From assembly GCA_028877275.1 (NCBI GenBank), contig JAPPFP010000001.1, positions 107,945-171,944 on the forward strand: DNA of 64,000 bases, in the 5' to 3' direction. Shown one piece after another: positions 1 to 9,192 of the stretch. The stretch's first letter is position 1. Each line of letters begins with the position of its first letter. This DNA is from Acidobacteriota bacterium (lineage in GTDB: Bacteria > Acidobacteriota > Thermoanaerobaculia > Multivoradales > Multivoraceae). Under the pieces are notes generated by a model. It saw only the letters and a program-made list of their open reading frames with translations. It did no database searches and had not been told where the DNA came from. Both the position numbers and the translations under genes were made by a program.

Positions 1-1
1 G

Positions 2-949
2 CCCGACCTGCGGGCGCTCGACGCCTACGACGCGAACGAGACCCTGGTCGAGTGGGTCCGTTCCTACGGCGTGACGACGCTGCATACGGGCCACGGGCCG
101 GGGGCGCTCGTCAGCGGCCAGACGATGATCGCCAAGACCAGGGGCCGCAACGTCGAGCAGGCCACCCTGATGCCGGTGCGGATGCTGGCAGCAACGCTCG
201 GCAACGCGGTGTCCTCGAACTTCCAGTCGCCCGGGACGTCCGCCAAGGGGATGGCGATGCTGCGGAGCGCCCTCCACGGCGCCCAGGCTTACCTCGACCA
301 GGTGCGCAAGGCGGAGGAGTCCAGCGGCGATGAGAACGGAGGAGAAAACGGTGACAGCGAGGAGGATGGCGACGCGAAGCCGTCACCCCAACCGCCGCCC
401 AGGGACCTCTCCAAGGAAGCACTCGGCCAGGTGCTGGACGGCGAACTCTCCCTGCTGGTGACCGCGAACACCGTGGCCGAGATGGCCTCGGCCCTCCGCC
501 TGCAGCAGGAGTTCGGGTTCGACCTCGTGCTCGACAGCGCCGCCGAGGCCTACCTGCTGCTCGACGAGATCCGCGAGGCCGGCGTGCCGGTCCTGCTCCA
601 CCCGACGATGAGCCGGGTCCGGAACGGCTCGTACGAGACCGCCGCCCAGCTCGCCGACGCCGGCATCCCGTTCGCCATCCAGACCGGATTCGAAGGCTAC
701 GTGCCGAAGACCCGCGTCCTGATCTGGGAAGCGGCCATCGCCGCCGCCAACGGCCTCGGCATGGAACGCGCGCTCGAGGCGATCACCCTGAGCCCGGCGC
801 GCATCCTCGGCATCGACGACCGCGTCGGCTCGATCGAGGTCGGCAAGGACGCCGACCTCGCACTCTTCGACGGCGATCCGTTCGAGTACACGAGCCACAT
901 CTGTGGCGTGATCATCGAGTCGGAGGTGATGTCGGCGGAGTGCCGGTAG
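2..949 (+). CDS. Amidohydrolase family protein, C-terminal part (5' end outside window)
   Basis: The frame is open from the first bases of the window, so the start lies upstream and only the last ~315 residues are visible. The end is the classic amidohydrolase finish: a segment reading TLSPARILGIDDRVGSIEVGKDADL in pieces, which is the strand where the metal-dependent barrel returns to the composite beta-domain. A highly acidic low-complexity insert (Glu/Asp/Gly/Ser, local residues ~103-133) interrupts the barrel region and is probably a surface loop. The family hydrolyses C-N bonds, often as imidazolonepropionase-like enzymes; the substrate cannot be told. The metal-binding N-terminal HxH is outside the window. 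Confidence 0.85.
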   Translation, partial: PDLRALDAYDANETLVEWVRSYGVTTLHTGHGPGALVSGQTMIAKTRGRNVEQATLMPVRMLAATLGNAVSSNFQSPGTSAKGMAMLRSALHGAQAYLDQVRKAEESSGDENGGENGDSEEDGDAKPSPQPPPRDLSKEALGQVLDGELSLLVTANTVAEMASALRLQQEFGFDLVLDSAAEAYLLLDEIREAGVPVLLHPTMSRVRNGSYETAAQLADAGIPFAIQTGFEGYVPKTRVLIWEAAIAAANGLGMERALEAITLSPARILGIDDRVGSIEVGKDADLALFDGDPFEYTSHICGVIIESEVMSAECR

Positions 950-991
950 CCGGAGGTCGCAAGCAGCCGGTGAACCCCGCCGGTCCGACCC

Positions 992-1627
992 ATGTGGAGT
1001 CCTGAGCAACTGCTGCAGGTCGTTGTGGGCCTGCTGTCCTTGACCGTCCTGGCCAGCATCGTGGTCCGGGCTCAGCGGGCGCGCGCCCGGAGAGCCGACG
1101 CACGGCGCCGACAGGCTCCTTCCCACGGCGAGAGCGACGACGGTGATCTCATCGGAATCACCTACGAATGGATCGACGAGCCCCTCAGGGCCAGCGAGAT
1201 CCTCGTTCTGGAACCGGTAGGAAGGTACCCGCCGCTGGCGGGGGTCCCCCCCTTTCTCGCCGTGTTCACGGCGAACCGACGCTCCCACTCGACGCGATTC
1301 AACGACCTGGTCGAGTTCGATCAGGCATTCCGTGAGATCGGAGATGGCCGGATCGCTTCGGTCCTCCTGATGCTCGAGCGCGACCGGCAGCAGGTGGAGC
1401 GGTTCCTGCTTGCGCACGAACTCGAGCTGCCCGCACTGATCGGGGCTTCTCCAGGATTGGAGAGCCTTCTCGCGAAACACCAGGACCGAAGTGTCCCCGA
1501 GCAGATGGTCATCCTGAACTCCACGACGGGACGAACGGTCGTATGCGTGCTCCTGGAGAGCTTCCGGACGGGCTTCATTCCCCTCGCTTCGAAGAAGGCC
1601 CTGATCGAGATGGTCCTCCGGCGATGA
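992..1627 (+). CDS. Membrane-anchored protein of unknown function (thioredoxin-like fold possible)
   Basis: This 211-residue protein starts with one hydrophobic segment (residues ~6-24) followed by an Arg-rich stretch, which fits an N-in anchor with a large soluble domain. The soluble part carries the alternating strand/helix pattern of a redoxin-like domain (around VLLMLERDRQQVERFLLAHELELPALIG in pieces), but I see no CxxC active site, so a redox role is not supported. Its TGA stop overlaps the ATG of the next gene (ATGA), so the two are translationally coupled and probably act together outside the membrane. No specific family is recognised. Confidence 0.7.
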   Translation: MWSPEQLLQVVVGLLSLTVLASIVVRAQRARARRADARRRQAPSHGESDDGDLIGITYEWIDEPLRASEILVLEPVGRYPPLAGVPPFLAVFTANRRSHSTRFNDLVEFDQAFREIGDGRIASVLLMLERDRQQVERFLLAHELELPALIGASPGLESLLAKHQDRSVPEQMVILNSTTGRTVVCVLLESFRTGFIPLASKKALIEMVLRR

Positions 1628-2724
1628 CCGCAGGAGACGTAGTCGGAGGCGATTTCCTCCTCGAAAGGGCGCGGGTCGGCAGCGACTCCGAGCCCGGCTT
1701 CGTGCTCGGAAAGCCAGCCGCGATCGCCGTCGATCGGAAGCGACGCGTCTACGTCGCCGACATGGCCAGCATGACGGTCAAGGTGTTCGACGAAGCCGGC
1801 GGCCCGCTACGCCGCTTTGGCGGTCGCGGCCGCGATCCCGGCAAGTTCCTCACCATCGGGCCGATGTCCCTGGTCGGTCCTGGCGAACTGGCGATCGTGG
1901 ACGACGCGCGCGGCGCTCTCTCCACCTGGTCGACGGACGGAGAGTTCCTCGGCGAGTCGACCCTGCCGGAGGACGCGCACGACATCGGCCAGGTCGAGCC
2001 GTGGGGTCCCGAATCCCTACTTCTGCTCTACGACAGCAGCGAACGGGGACGCATGCGCGCCGAGGACAAGCGAGGTCTGTTGTTCCACCAGGCCAGCCGC
2101 ACCTCACTGACTACCGAGTTCCAGTTCGGATCGGCCGAACTGAGGTTCAACCACGATCCAACCCCGGAGCTTCATTTCGAGTCCTTCAGACCGCCCGGCT
2201 CCTTCGCCAGGATCGGGCCCGGCGAGATCGCTTACTCGCCCGCCTTCTACGAGGGCAACCTCTATCTGTTCGGCCAGGAAGACGCCAACAGTCCGTGGCG
2301 CTTTCGCGGCGTTCTGGCCGGCTTCCAACCCTCCGGAAGAGCCGTCGAGCAGCTACAGCCAGCGGGCGGAGTCCTCAAGGACCTCGCCGCGACGGTCTAC
2401 TCGGACCGCGGTGTGCAGCACTTCCGGGCCGTCCACACCAGCCTGGGCCTGTTCTCGACCCGCGCCGGCTCGCTCGTCCACTTCCTTCGCGTCCGGCTCG
2501 AACAGGGCCGAGACGCGATCCTGATGCAGACGTTCTCGTCGACCGGCGAGTTGCTCTTCTGCCAGCAGAGCAACCTCCTGACGAAGGAGCTGCTCGAAGG
2601 AGGACTCGAGCACGAAGTCCTGGCCATGGACGACCGGCGGCAGGTCTATGTGGTCAGCCGGACGCGGGACTGGCGGGTTCCAACGATCCGCGTGTTCGAG
2701 GTGCGGCTGGGGAACGACAGCTAG
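1624..2724 (+). CDS. 6-bladed beta-propeller (NHL-like) protein
   Basis: The protein has 366 residues from the ATG that overlaps the upstream stop. Repeated units of the type AIAVDRKRRVYVADMASMTV, followed by 'VFDEAGGPLRRFGGRGRDPGKF', are the signature of NHL/6-bladed propeller repeats, and further blades follow to the C-terminus. There is no obvious signal peptide from this start; an upstream in-frame start at 1543 would lie inside the previous gene and adds nothing export-like. The ATGA coupling to the anchored upstream protein suggests the pair forms a sensor or a binding platform. No catalytic motif is visible. Confidence 0.75.
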   Translation: MTAGDVVGGDFLLERARVGSDSEPGFVLGKPAAIAVDRKRRVYVADMASMTVKVFDEAGGPLRRFGGRGRDPGKFLTIGPMSLVGPGELAIVDDARGALSTWSTDGEFLGESTLPEDAHDIGQVEPWGPESLLLLYDSSERGRMRAEDKRGLLFHQASRTSLTTEFQFGSAELRFNHDPTPELHFESFRPPGSFARIGPGEIAYSPAFYEGNLYLFGQEDANSPWRFRGVLAGFQPSGRAVEQLQPAGGVLKDLAATVYSDRGVQHFRAVHTSLGLFSTRAGSLVHFLRVRLEQGRDAILMQTFSSTGELLFCQQSNLLTKELLEGGLEHEVLAMDDRRQVYVVSRTRDWRVPTIRVFEVRLGNDS

Positions 2725-2758
2725 CCAAGGCCGACTCCTGTGCCTCTCCGCACTCCGC

Positions 2759-3841
2759 TCAACGCGATCGAGTCGTACGAATAGCCTCGCGGAGCGCGTC
2801 GCGAAAGCCCTCGGGATCGTCTATCCACGCGTGGTGGTTGCTCCGCGGCAGCACAGTGACGGTCACTGGCGCACCTTCTCGAGACAGTTCCTTCCATTCG
2901 GGAGCACCGGGTCCAATGTAGTCGCGGTCGCCCTGGATCACAGCGACCGGGACGTTATGGGACCTGATCAAGTCCACGAAATCAAAGGACGCCGGCAAGC
3001 TGCTGCCCACGGCACCGGCCGCGCCCAGGTTGTAGTAGACGCCGCCCCCGGCCCCGGTTGCCTCTCGCCAGCGGGCAAGGTCGACGATCATGATCGGAGC
3101 CTGACCTTCGATACGCCAACGCAAGGATGACTGCTTCGGCGTGTCGTCCGCCGGGTTCTCGGGTAGGCCAGCTTCCCTTAGGGTCTGCGCGATTTCGTCC
3201 TTGCGGCCGATGAGCTCTGCCTGCCGAGTCCGCAGGCCTTCCATCCACTTCGCCACGCCCCCTTCCGTTACAGGTGGGAATGACGCGGCAAGGATGAGTC
3301 CAGCGACGTTCTCAGGGTGCTTGTCGAAGTACAGCAGCGCCAACAGGCTGCCCCATGAGTGCCCGAAGAGGACCATCTGCTCCTCACCAAGAGCCTCGCG
3401 CAGATGCTCCAGGTCATCGACCAGCATCTCGGCGGTCAAGTCCGCGACGCGGGCGTCCGGCACGGGCGACATCAGGCTTCCCCGCTGATCGAACAGGATG
3501 AACCTCGCCTCGTCCGTGTGCGGCCGTAGTGCGTCGACGATGTAGTGGAAGTCGTTCCCCGGTCCCCCGTGAAGAAAGACGATCGGCGGACCCTCACCGA
3601 GTTCCGTCACGTAGAGGCGCGCCGTGCCATCCTTCGTCGGCAGATACCAGGCGTTCTGTTGGAGTTGACTGAAGACGTCCGGAGAAACCGTCTCGTCGGC
3701 CGGCACGAGCGCATTGAGGGCCAGGGCCATGCCCATCTCGCGGCCGTAAACCACGTCGGCATGGCCCTCGGCACCGGCGCCGACTGACAGCGGCGCTACG
3801 AGAAGAGCTGCGGCGATCGCAGTGACAGGTAGGAGCTTCAT
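2759..3841 (-). CDS. Secreted alpha/beta hydrolase, proline-iminopeptidase-like
   Basis: A 360-residue protein with a Sec signal peptide (residues 1 to ~24, cleavage near GAGA-EG). HGGPG at 91-95 is the oxyanion-hole motif typical of the prolyl aminopeptidase branch, followed by FDQRGS at ~117-122 and the nucleophile elbow GHSWGS with Ser162. A C-terminal GDRD (acid) and SNHHAW (His) complete the triad. The family cleaves N-terminal residues or small esters/amides; substrate unknown. It is convergent with the upstream propeller gene (34-bp gap) and divergent from the membrane-protein gene on the other side. Confidence 0.85.
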   Translation of the reverse strand: MKLLPVTAIAAALLVAPLSVGAGAEGHADVVYGREMGMALALNALVPADETVSPDVFSQLQQNAWYLPTKDGTARLYVTELGEGPPIVFLHGGPGNDFHYIVDALRPHTDEARFILFDQRGSLMSPVPDARVADLTAEMLVDDLEHLREALGEEQMVLFGHSWGSLLALLYFDKHPENVAGLILAASFPPVTEGGVAKWMEGLRTRQAELIGRKDEIAQTLREAGLPENPADDTPKQSSLRWRIEGQAPIMIVDLARWREATGAGGGVYYNLGAAGAVGSSLPASFDFVDLIRSHNVPVAVIQGDRDYIGPGAPEWKELSREGAPVTVTVLPRSNHHAWIDDPEGFRDALREAIRTTRSR

Positions 3842-3994
3842 ACAAGAGCCCTACGCCCGCACCATCGGCCGAGTTTCAACGTGACGGACCAGACCCCGCA
3901 GGAGTGCGTTCGCTCCCAAGAAGTCACAATGCTCCACACCAGTCACGGGCCGGGGACCTCGCAGGCGGTAGGATCTCCACAAAAGAGCAAGCAC

Positions 3995-4699
3995 ATGACG
4001 CACTGGACCGAAGCGAGAATCGGCGGCTATTCGCTGCTGTTTGGGACCGTGGCCGTGGCTATCGGCTACGCGCTCTCACCCGGCCGCGGCATGGTGGACA
4101 CCGTCCCCAGCACCAGCCTCGGGGACCTGACGCTGGCGATGGCCCGCAACGCCACCCTGTCCTACACCGTGGCGGTCGTCCTCGTCCTGGGCGCCCTGCT
4201 CATGCTGAACGGCATCCTGACGTTGCGGAGGTACACCGCCCCGGTGCCGCGGCTCGGCCTGCTCGGGATGGCCGCCGGCGCGGCCCTGCAGATGGTGATG
4301 CGTGGTTTCGACTACATGCTGATCGGCATGGGCGAGGCGGCGCTGGGGCCCGACCCGACGGAGTCGGCGCAATGGCTGGAGTCGGCGCTGGGCATGCAGC
4401 GCACGGTATGGGGTCTGCACTTCACGGGCAGCGTCGCCGGTTATGCCGGGATGGTGGTTCTGGCCTTCGGCCTCATCTCCCGACCGGAGCCATTGCGCCT
4501 GCCGCCGGTGCTGAACGGCATCGTCGCGGTGCTGGCCCTGGGGTCGCTGGCGCTGTTCATCGCCGCATGGCATTCGAACACGCTGGAACTGTCACTCGCT
4601 CCGGTGTTCGGGTTGATGTCCGCCAGCGGCATCGTCTACATGGGCCTCCTGGGGTGGCGGTTGGCGGCATCCGGGGCAGGCGACCCGCCCACCGGCTGA
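3995..4699 (+). CDS. Multi-pass integral membrane protein of unknown function
   Basis: The protein has 234 residues from ATG 3995. This start places the first membrane helix (IGGYSLLFGTVAVAIGYAL) close to the N-terminus. The frame stays open back to 3881, but those extra 38 residues are polar and not helix-like. About six hydrophobic helices follow with short loops and no recognisable motif; it resembles small DUF-type membrane proteins found next to metabolic genes. The ribosome site is weak. Function unknown. Confidence 0.6.
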   Translation: MTHWTEARIGGYSLLFGTVAVAIGYALSPGRGMVDTVPSTSLGDLTLAMARNATLSYTVAVVLVLGALLMLNGILTLRRYTAPVPRLGLLGMAAGAALQMVMRGFDYMLIGMGEAALGPDPTESAQWLESALGMQRTVWGLHFTGSVAGYAGMVVLAFGLISRPEPLRLPPVLNGIVAVLALGSLALFIAAWHSNTLELSLAPVFGLMSASGIVYMGLLGWRLAASGAGDPPTG

Positions 4700-4722
4700 G
4701 CCGCAGGCTTATTGGCCGTTGC

Positions 4723-6063
4723 TCACGGCTGCGGGAACTCTGGCAGCCCACGTTCGAGCCACACGCCCGCCTGCATCACGCGATCGATCCGCCGTGTATT
4801 GCGGATGTCCGCCAGTGGGTCGGCGGAGAGCAGAACCAGGTCCGCCGCCATTCCCTCGGCGATCGAGCCGAAGTCCGGGTCGTCGGTGAGTTCAGCGGCC
4901 GCGGCGGCGCCGGCGGCCGCCAGGGTCTCGAGCGGCGTCAAACCGGCATCCTCGACGAGGGTCTCCAGTTCATGGTGCGTGCCCCAGCCGTAGGCGATGT
5001 TGCCCGCGCCGCTGTCGGAGCCGACGGTGATCGTGGCTCCGGCTTCGTTCATGCGGCGGACGAACTTCGTCACGTAGTCGTACGCGACGCGGCGCCTGGC
5101 GGTCGACTCGCTCTCCAGCATGGCGACCCGGTTCGCAGGATCGAGCAGTCTCTCGAACGCCGCCGGCTGGATGCCGGCCCGGAACTCCTCGTCGTCGAGC
5201 AGTTCCGGGTGCTCGGCAACCCACCAGAAGGTCTTGGCCTGGCCGAGAGCGGGCGCGAACGAGAGCCCCTTCTCTTGCACCATGGCGACGAACTCGTCGT
5301 CGACCTCCTGGTCGCGCACGCCGTGGACGAAGGAACGGACGCCTGCGTCGACCAGTTGCCAGACGTCGTTCTCGAAGAAGACGTGCGCGGCAACCGGGAT
5401 GCCGTGCCGCGCGGCTTCGTCCGCGATGGCGGCGCGGATCTCAGGCCCGATCTTCGGCCGCGTGTCGAGGAAGGTGTCGACCCACATCTTGATCAGGTCG
5501 ACTTCCTGAGCGGCGAGTTCGCGCACCATCGCGCGGGCTTCCTCTTCGGTGGCCGGACCCAGCTTGCCCGGTGGAAAGCCCTCAGGGTGCGTGAAGCCGA
5601 CCCCGGCGGTGAAGATGCGCGGCGCCGGCACGATGCCGGCGCGCGCCTCGGCGATCATCGCCGGCGTCTGGCCGTGGTCCGAGCCGAGGCTGCGGACGGT
5701 CAGCACGCCGGCGTGGAGCTGCAAGGCCCAGGACCACTCCTCCAGGCCGTCGCGATAGTGGTTGTGGAGGTCGACGAGACCGGGGATCAGGAACTTGCCC
5801 GTGACGTCGACGACTTCTCCGCCCTCGGGCACCGGCACGTCGGCGCGTGAGCCGGCATGCTCGATCCGGTCGCCGCGGACGATGACGACGGCGTCCTCGA
5901 TCGGCGAAGCGCCGGTGCCGTCGATCAGGGTGGCGCCGGCGATCGTGATCGTGCCGGTGCCGTCGATGGCGGGCGGGCTTGGGGCGCAGGCGGCCAGGGC
6001 GGCGACTGAGGCGACGGCGAGAAGCCGGAACAGAACCGGATGCCGGCGGGGACGCCGGCGCAC
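4723..6063 (-). CDS. Lipoprotein amidohydrolase
   Basis: A metal-dependent amidohydrolase: an N-terminal beta-strand domain (TITIAGATLIDGTGASP), then IPGLVDLHNHYRDG, where the usual HxH metal pair is HNH, an AHVFFEND histidine on strand 5/6, and TVGSDSG with the catalytic Asp, ending in GSIAEGMAADLVLLSADPL. From GTG 6063 the protein starts MRRRPRRHPVLFRLL and has a lipobox ending at Cys26, giving an exported lipoprotein of 446 residues. A TTG start at 6087 is also open. The GTG and the whole basic n-region lie inside a copy of the interspersed palindromic repeat (6021-6068). It lies just downstream of the 6080-7159 gene on the same strand. Confidence 0.85.
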   Translation of the reverse strand: MRRRPRRHPVLFRLLAVASVAALAACAPSPPAIDGTGTITIAGATLIDGTGASPIEDAVVIVRGDRIEHAGSRADVPVPEGGEVVDVTGKFLIPGLVDLHNHYRDGLEEWSWALQLHAGVLTVRSLGSDHGQTPAMIAEARAGIVPAPRIFTAGVGFTHPEGFPPGKLGPATEEEARAMVRELAAQEVDLIKMWVDTFLDTRPKIGPEIRAAIADEAARHGIPVAAHVFFENDVWQLVDAGVRSFVHGVRDQEVDDEFVAMVQEKGLSFAPALGQAKTFWWVAEHPELLDDEEFRAGIQPAAFERLLDPANRVAMLESESTARRRVAYDYVTKFVRRMNEAGATITVGSDSGAGNIAYGWGTHHELETLVEDAGLTPLETLAAAGAAAAAELTDDPDFGSIAEGMAADLVLLSADPLADIRNTRRIDRVMQAGVWLERGLPEFPQP

Positions 6064-6068
6064 CCAGT
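6021..6068. repeat. Interspersed palindromic repeat, copy A (inside a CDS 5' end)
   Basis: The 7-bp arms GCCGGCG (6042-6048) and CGCCGGC (6053-6059) flank a GGGA loop, followed by CACCCAGT (6061-6068). A preceding degenerate CCGG...CCGG hairpin (6024-6039) matches the layout of copy D. This copy encodes the GTG start and basic n-region of the lipoprotein amidohydrolase on the minus strand. Confidence 0.85.
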
Positions 6069-6079
6069 GTGTAACCTGA

Positions 6080-7159
6080 TCAGTCAAGGAAGACCTCGGC
6101 GATCGCGATGCCGCTCTCGCCGGCGACGGCGTAGAGGAGGAAGACTCGGCCGTCCTCCTCGTAGATCGCGGGATCGCGCAACTGGTTCACTTTGCCGTAG
6201 GCGGTACTGCGGACGGACGGTTCGAGCGGCGCGTCGGCGCCCTCCCAGTCGCGTTCCGGCCGGAGCACCTCGACCGGTTCGGACTCGGTCCAGTCCATCC
6301 AGTCGCCGGACAGGTCGATGCTGCTCAACAGGATCCGTTCCGGCGCCTCGCCGACCTGGGTCCAGAACACCCACAGGGTGTCGCCTCGAAGCAGCACGGC
6401 CGAGTGGCGCATGTCCGGGTTGAACAGCAGCGGGCCCTCTTCGAAGTTCGTGAAGCCGTCCGCCGAGCGGTAGAACTGGCCGGGCATGGCGAGGGAGTAG
6501 GTCAACCCGCCGTAGTGGAAGATGCGCATGTAGGTGCGCCCCAGCGACTGGGGCTGGGCCTCGAAATCGATGCCGTCGGCCGACGTCGCGACCCGCGAGA
6601 TCTGCCTGCCCACGTCCTCCAGGCCGTGGAAGTACATGACGATCCGCTGGTTCTCGTCGTCGACGTGCACGTCGGGCGACGCGATGTGGGTCGCCGTGAT
6701 CTCCTTCTGGACGTCGTGCGAGAGCTTCAGGCCGCGGCGCTCCTCCCACTCGGCAACCATCTCGGGCGTCACCTCCGGCGGCTCGACCAGGAAGTGGGAG
6801 TGTTCGATCTGCAGGCTCCCGGGCACGTGGATCGACCACGGCCCGAGCAGGTCGTCGGCGTAGGCAAGCCGGATGTAGTGACCCTTGTGGTCGGCGAAGT
6901 AGAGGTAGTAGCGGCCGAGCGGGTCGGATACCCAGTCGGGCACGCGGATCAGTGACGGCCCCTGGATGTTCTCGCCGATGCTCGGGTCGAGTAGCGGGCC
7001 GATGATCGGGGCGTCGAGAAGGCGTTCGACGCGGACGGAGGGCCCGGTGTCGGCCGGCGGATCGGCGTCAGCGGCCGGTTCGGCGTCCGGCGTCGCGCAC
7101 GCCAGGGTGGCGAGTGAAGCGGTGATGGAGAGGGCCAAGAGGGGGACTCCCGTTCTCAT
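6080..7159 (-). CDS. Lipoprotein with five-bladed propeller (glycosidase-like fold)
   Basis: The protein has 359 residues from ATG 7159. A lipoprotein signal peptide ends in LACA with Cys21, followed by a low-complexity Ala/Asp/Pro linker. The body has repeated blade motifs (DPLGRYYLYFADHKGHYIRLAYADDLLGPW in pieces, SPDVHVDDENQRIVMYFHG, RDPAIYEEDGRVFLLYAV) characteristic of the GH43/GH32/GH130-type five-bladed propeller. Catalytic acids cannot be assigned with confidence, so a glycoside hydrolase role is inference. The frame extends to 7264, but that would overlap the divergent PQQ gene. Its TGA lies 17 bp before the GTG of the amidohydrolase downstream. Confidence 0.75.
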   Translation of the reverse strand: MRTGVPLLALSITASLATLACATPDAEPAADADPPADTGPSVRVERLLDAPIIGPLLDPSIGENIQGPSLIRVPDWVSDPLGRYYLYFADHKGHYIRLAYADDLLGPWSIHVPGSLQIEHSHFLVEPPEVTPEMVAEWEERRGLKLSHDVQKEITATHIASPDVHVDDENQRIVMYFHGLEDVGRQISRVATSADGIDFEAQPQSLGRTYMRIFHYGGLTYSLAMPGQFYRSADGFTNFEEGPLLFNPDMRHSAVLLRGDTLWVFWTQVGEAPERILLSSIDLSGDWMDWTESEPVEVLRPERDWEGADAPLEPSVRSTAYGKVNQLRDPAIYEEDGRVFLLYAVAGESGIAIAEVFLD

Positions 7160-7196
7160 TGGCTGATCCGGATGTCTGTGGATTTCATTGCCCTTT

Positions 7197-9179
7197 ATGC
7201 TAGCCGTCGTGTTCCACCAACTCCGTTGGGGCCTCGGAACACTCCAGGGCCTCCTCCTCTGCACCGCCGCCGCCGCTCAGTACGGCGCCGCGGACGGGGA
7301 GTGGCGGCATCACGGCGGCGACGACGGCTTCACCCGCTACACGGCGCTCGACCAGATCGACGGCTCCAACTTCGGCCGGCTCATACCGGCGTGGAAGTGG
7401 GCGTCCGCCGACTCGCGCATCGAGGCGAACTCGCCCTACCGGCGGCAAGTTCTGCGCTCCTCGCCGCTCGTCATCGACGGACGCCTCTACATCCCGACCG
7501 AGCTGAGCCAGGTCGCGGCGCTCGACGCCGCGACGGGCGAGGAACTCTGGGTCTACGACCCGAAGAGCTACGAGCGCGGCAAACCGGCACAGAACAACTA
7601 CTACACCCGCGGCCTCGAGTACTGGAGCGACGGCGAGCAGGAGCGCCTGTTCATCGCCACGATCGGCAAGCAGCTCATCTCGATCGACCCGGCGACCGGG
7701 CTGCCCGACCGCGGCTTCGGCGAGGACGGCGTGGTCGAGCTCTCGCAGAACCTCGGCCGCGACAACATCGTGCTCCGCAACATCAGCCACGGCCAGCCGG
7801 TGATCGTCGTCGGCGACACGATCGTCGTCGGCTCGCGCATCTACGACTTCCCGCTCCAGAACAACAACCCGCCCGGCCACGTGCGCGGCTACGACGTTCG
7901 CACGGGCGAGTTCAAGTGGCGCTTCCACACGATCCCCCAGGAGGGCGAAGAGTTCGTCGAGACCTGGGAGAACGACTCGTGGAAGATCACGGGCAACGCG
8001 AACGTCTGGGCGCCGATGACCGCCGACCAGGAACTCGGCTATGTCTACCTGGCCACCAGCACGCCGACCAGCGACTACTACGGCGGCCTCCGGCACGGCG
8101 ACAACGTCTACTCCGAGAGCCTGATCTGCGTCGACGCCGCGACCGGTGAGCGGGTCTGGCACTTCCAGACGGTCCACCACGGCGTCTGGGACTACGACAT
8201 CGCTTCGGCGCCGAACCTGATCGACATCGTCGTCGAGGGCCGGCTGATCAAAGCGGTCGCCCAAGTCTCGAAGACCGCGTTCACGTACGTCTTCGACCGC
8301 GCGACCGGCGAGCCGGTGTGGCCGATCGAGGAGCGGCCCGTTCCCTGGGAAAGCACGGTCCCGGGCGAGAAGCTGTCGAAGACGCAGCCGTTCCCGACGA
8401 AGCCGCCGGCGTTCGACCGCCAGGGAGTCAGCGAGGACGACCTGATCGACTTCACGCCGGAGCTGCGGGCCGAAGCGCTCGAGATCGCCGAGAAGTTCAT
8501 CCTCGGGCCGATGTTCATGCCGCTGATCCGCCGAGGCGAGGGCGGCAAGGAAGCGATCCTGGCCGTGCCCGGCGCCGGCGGCGGCGCCAACCATCCGGGG
8601 GCCGCGGCCGACCCGGAGACCGGGATGCTCTACGTGCAGTCGTCGACCCGACCCTCCGGGATGGCGTTGGTCGAGCCGGACGGAGCGCGGAGCTTCTGGC
8701 CCTACGTGCTCGACCGGGTGTCGACGGCCGGGCCGCGCGGCCTACCGCTGCTCAAGCCGCCGTACCGGCGCATTACGGCCATCGATCTGAACCGGGGTGA
8801 CATCGTCTGGCAGGCGCCGCTCGGCGACGGACCGCGCAACCATCCCGCGATTGGCCACCTGAACCTGGGGCCGCTGGGCGGACGCTCGTCGAGCGCGGTG
8901 ACGGAGGGCGGCATCCTGGTCACGAAGACGCTGGTCGTCACACATGCCGCGCGCTTCGAGGTCTACAACGATCGCTCGACCGTGCTCGGCAGCTCGCTCC
9001 AGGCCTACGACAAGTTCACTGGCGAGCTGCTGGCCGAAGTGCTCACAGAGCGCGCGCTGCATGGCGCTCCGGTCAGCTACATGCAGGACGGGCGGCAGTA
9101 CATCGCCGTCACCGGCGGCGGCATGACCCAACCCGCGGAACTGATCGCTTTCGCCCTTCCGGAGACCGCGGAGCGGTAA
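7197..9179 (+). CDS. PQQ-dependent dehydrogenase (quinoprotein glucose-dehydrogenase-like)
   Basis: The 660-residue secreted quinoprotein starts at ATG 7197 with a signal peptide ending near TAAAAQ-YG. The eight-bladed propeller shows repeated tryptophan-docking units (WRHHGGDDGFTRYTALDQI, ALDAATGEELWVYDPKS). The HHGVWDYDIASAPNLIDI region and 'TYVFDRATGEPVWPIEERPVP' are typical of the membrane glucose-dehydrogenase branch, but the N-terminal helices of that enzyme are absent, so this is a soluble periplasmic form. It probably oxidises a sugar or alcohol and passes electrons to cytochrome or quinone. It is divergent from the propeller lipoprotein with only ~37 bp between starts and is followed closely by the 9193 gene. 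Confidence 0.85.
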   Translation: MLAVVFHQLRWGLGTLQGLLLCTAAAAQYGAADGEWRHHGGDDGFTRYTALDQIDGSNFGRLIPAWKWASADSRIEANSPYRRQVLRSSPLVIDGRLYIPTELSQVAALDAATGEELWVYDPKSYERGKPAQNNYYTRGLEYWSDGEQERLFIATIGKQLISIDPATGLPDRGFGEDGVVELSQNLGRDNIVLRNISHGQPVIVVGDTIVVGSRIYDFPLQNNNPPGHVRGYDVRTGEFKWRFHTIPQEGEEFVETWENDSWKITGNANVWAPMTADQELGYVYLATSTPTSDYYGGLRHGDNVYSESLICVDAATGERVWHFQTVHHGVWDYDIASAPNLIDIVVEGRLIKAVAQVSKTAFTYVFDRATGEPVWPIEERPVPWESTVPGEKLSKTQPFPTKPPAFDRQGVSEDDLIDFTPELRAEALEIAEKFILGPMFMPLIRRGEGGKEAILAVPGAGGGANHPGAAADPETGMLYVQSSTRPSGMALVEPDGARSFWPYVLDRVSTAGPRGLPLLKPPYRRITAIDLNRGDIVWQAPLGDGPRNHPAIGHLNLGPLGGRSSSAVTEGGILVTKTLVVTHAARFEVYNDRSTVLGSSLQAYDKFTGELLAEVLTERALHGAPVSYMQDGRQYIAVTGGGMTQPAELIAFALPETAER

Positions 9180-9192
9180 GGAGGAACAGCCG

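Noticed and set aside
71..3990. Similar peptides LHTGHGPG (near 80) and LHTSHGPG (near 3930) suggesting a duplicated piece of the amidohydrolase gene
   Set aside because: The match is about eight residues, flanking DNA does not align, and the second lies upstream of the likely start at 3995. Probably chance.
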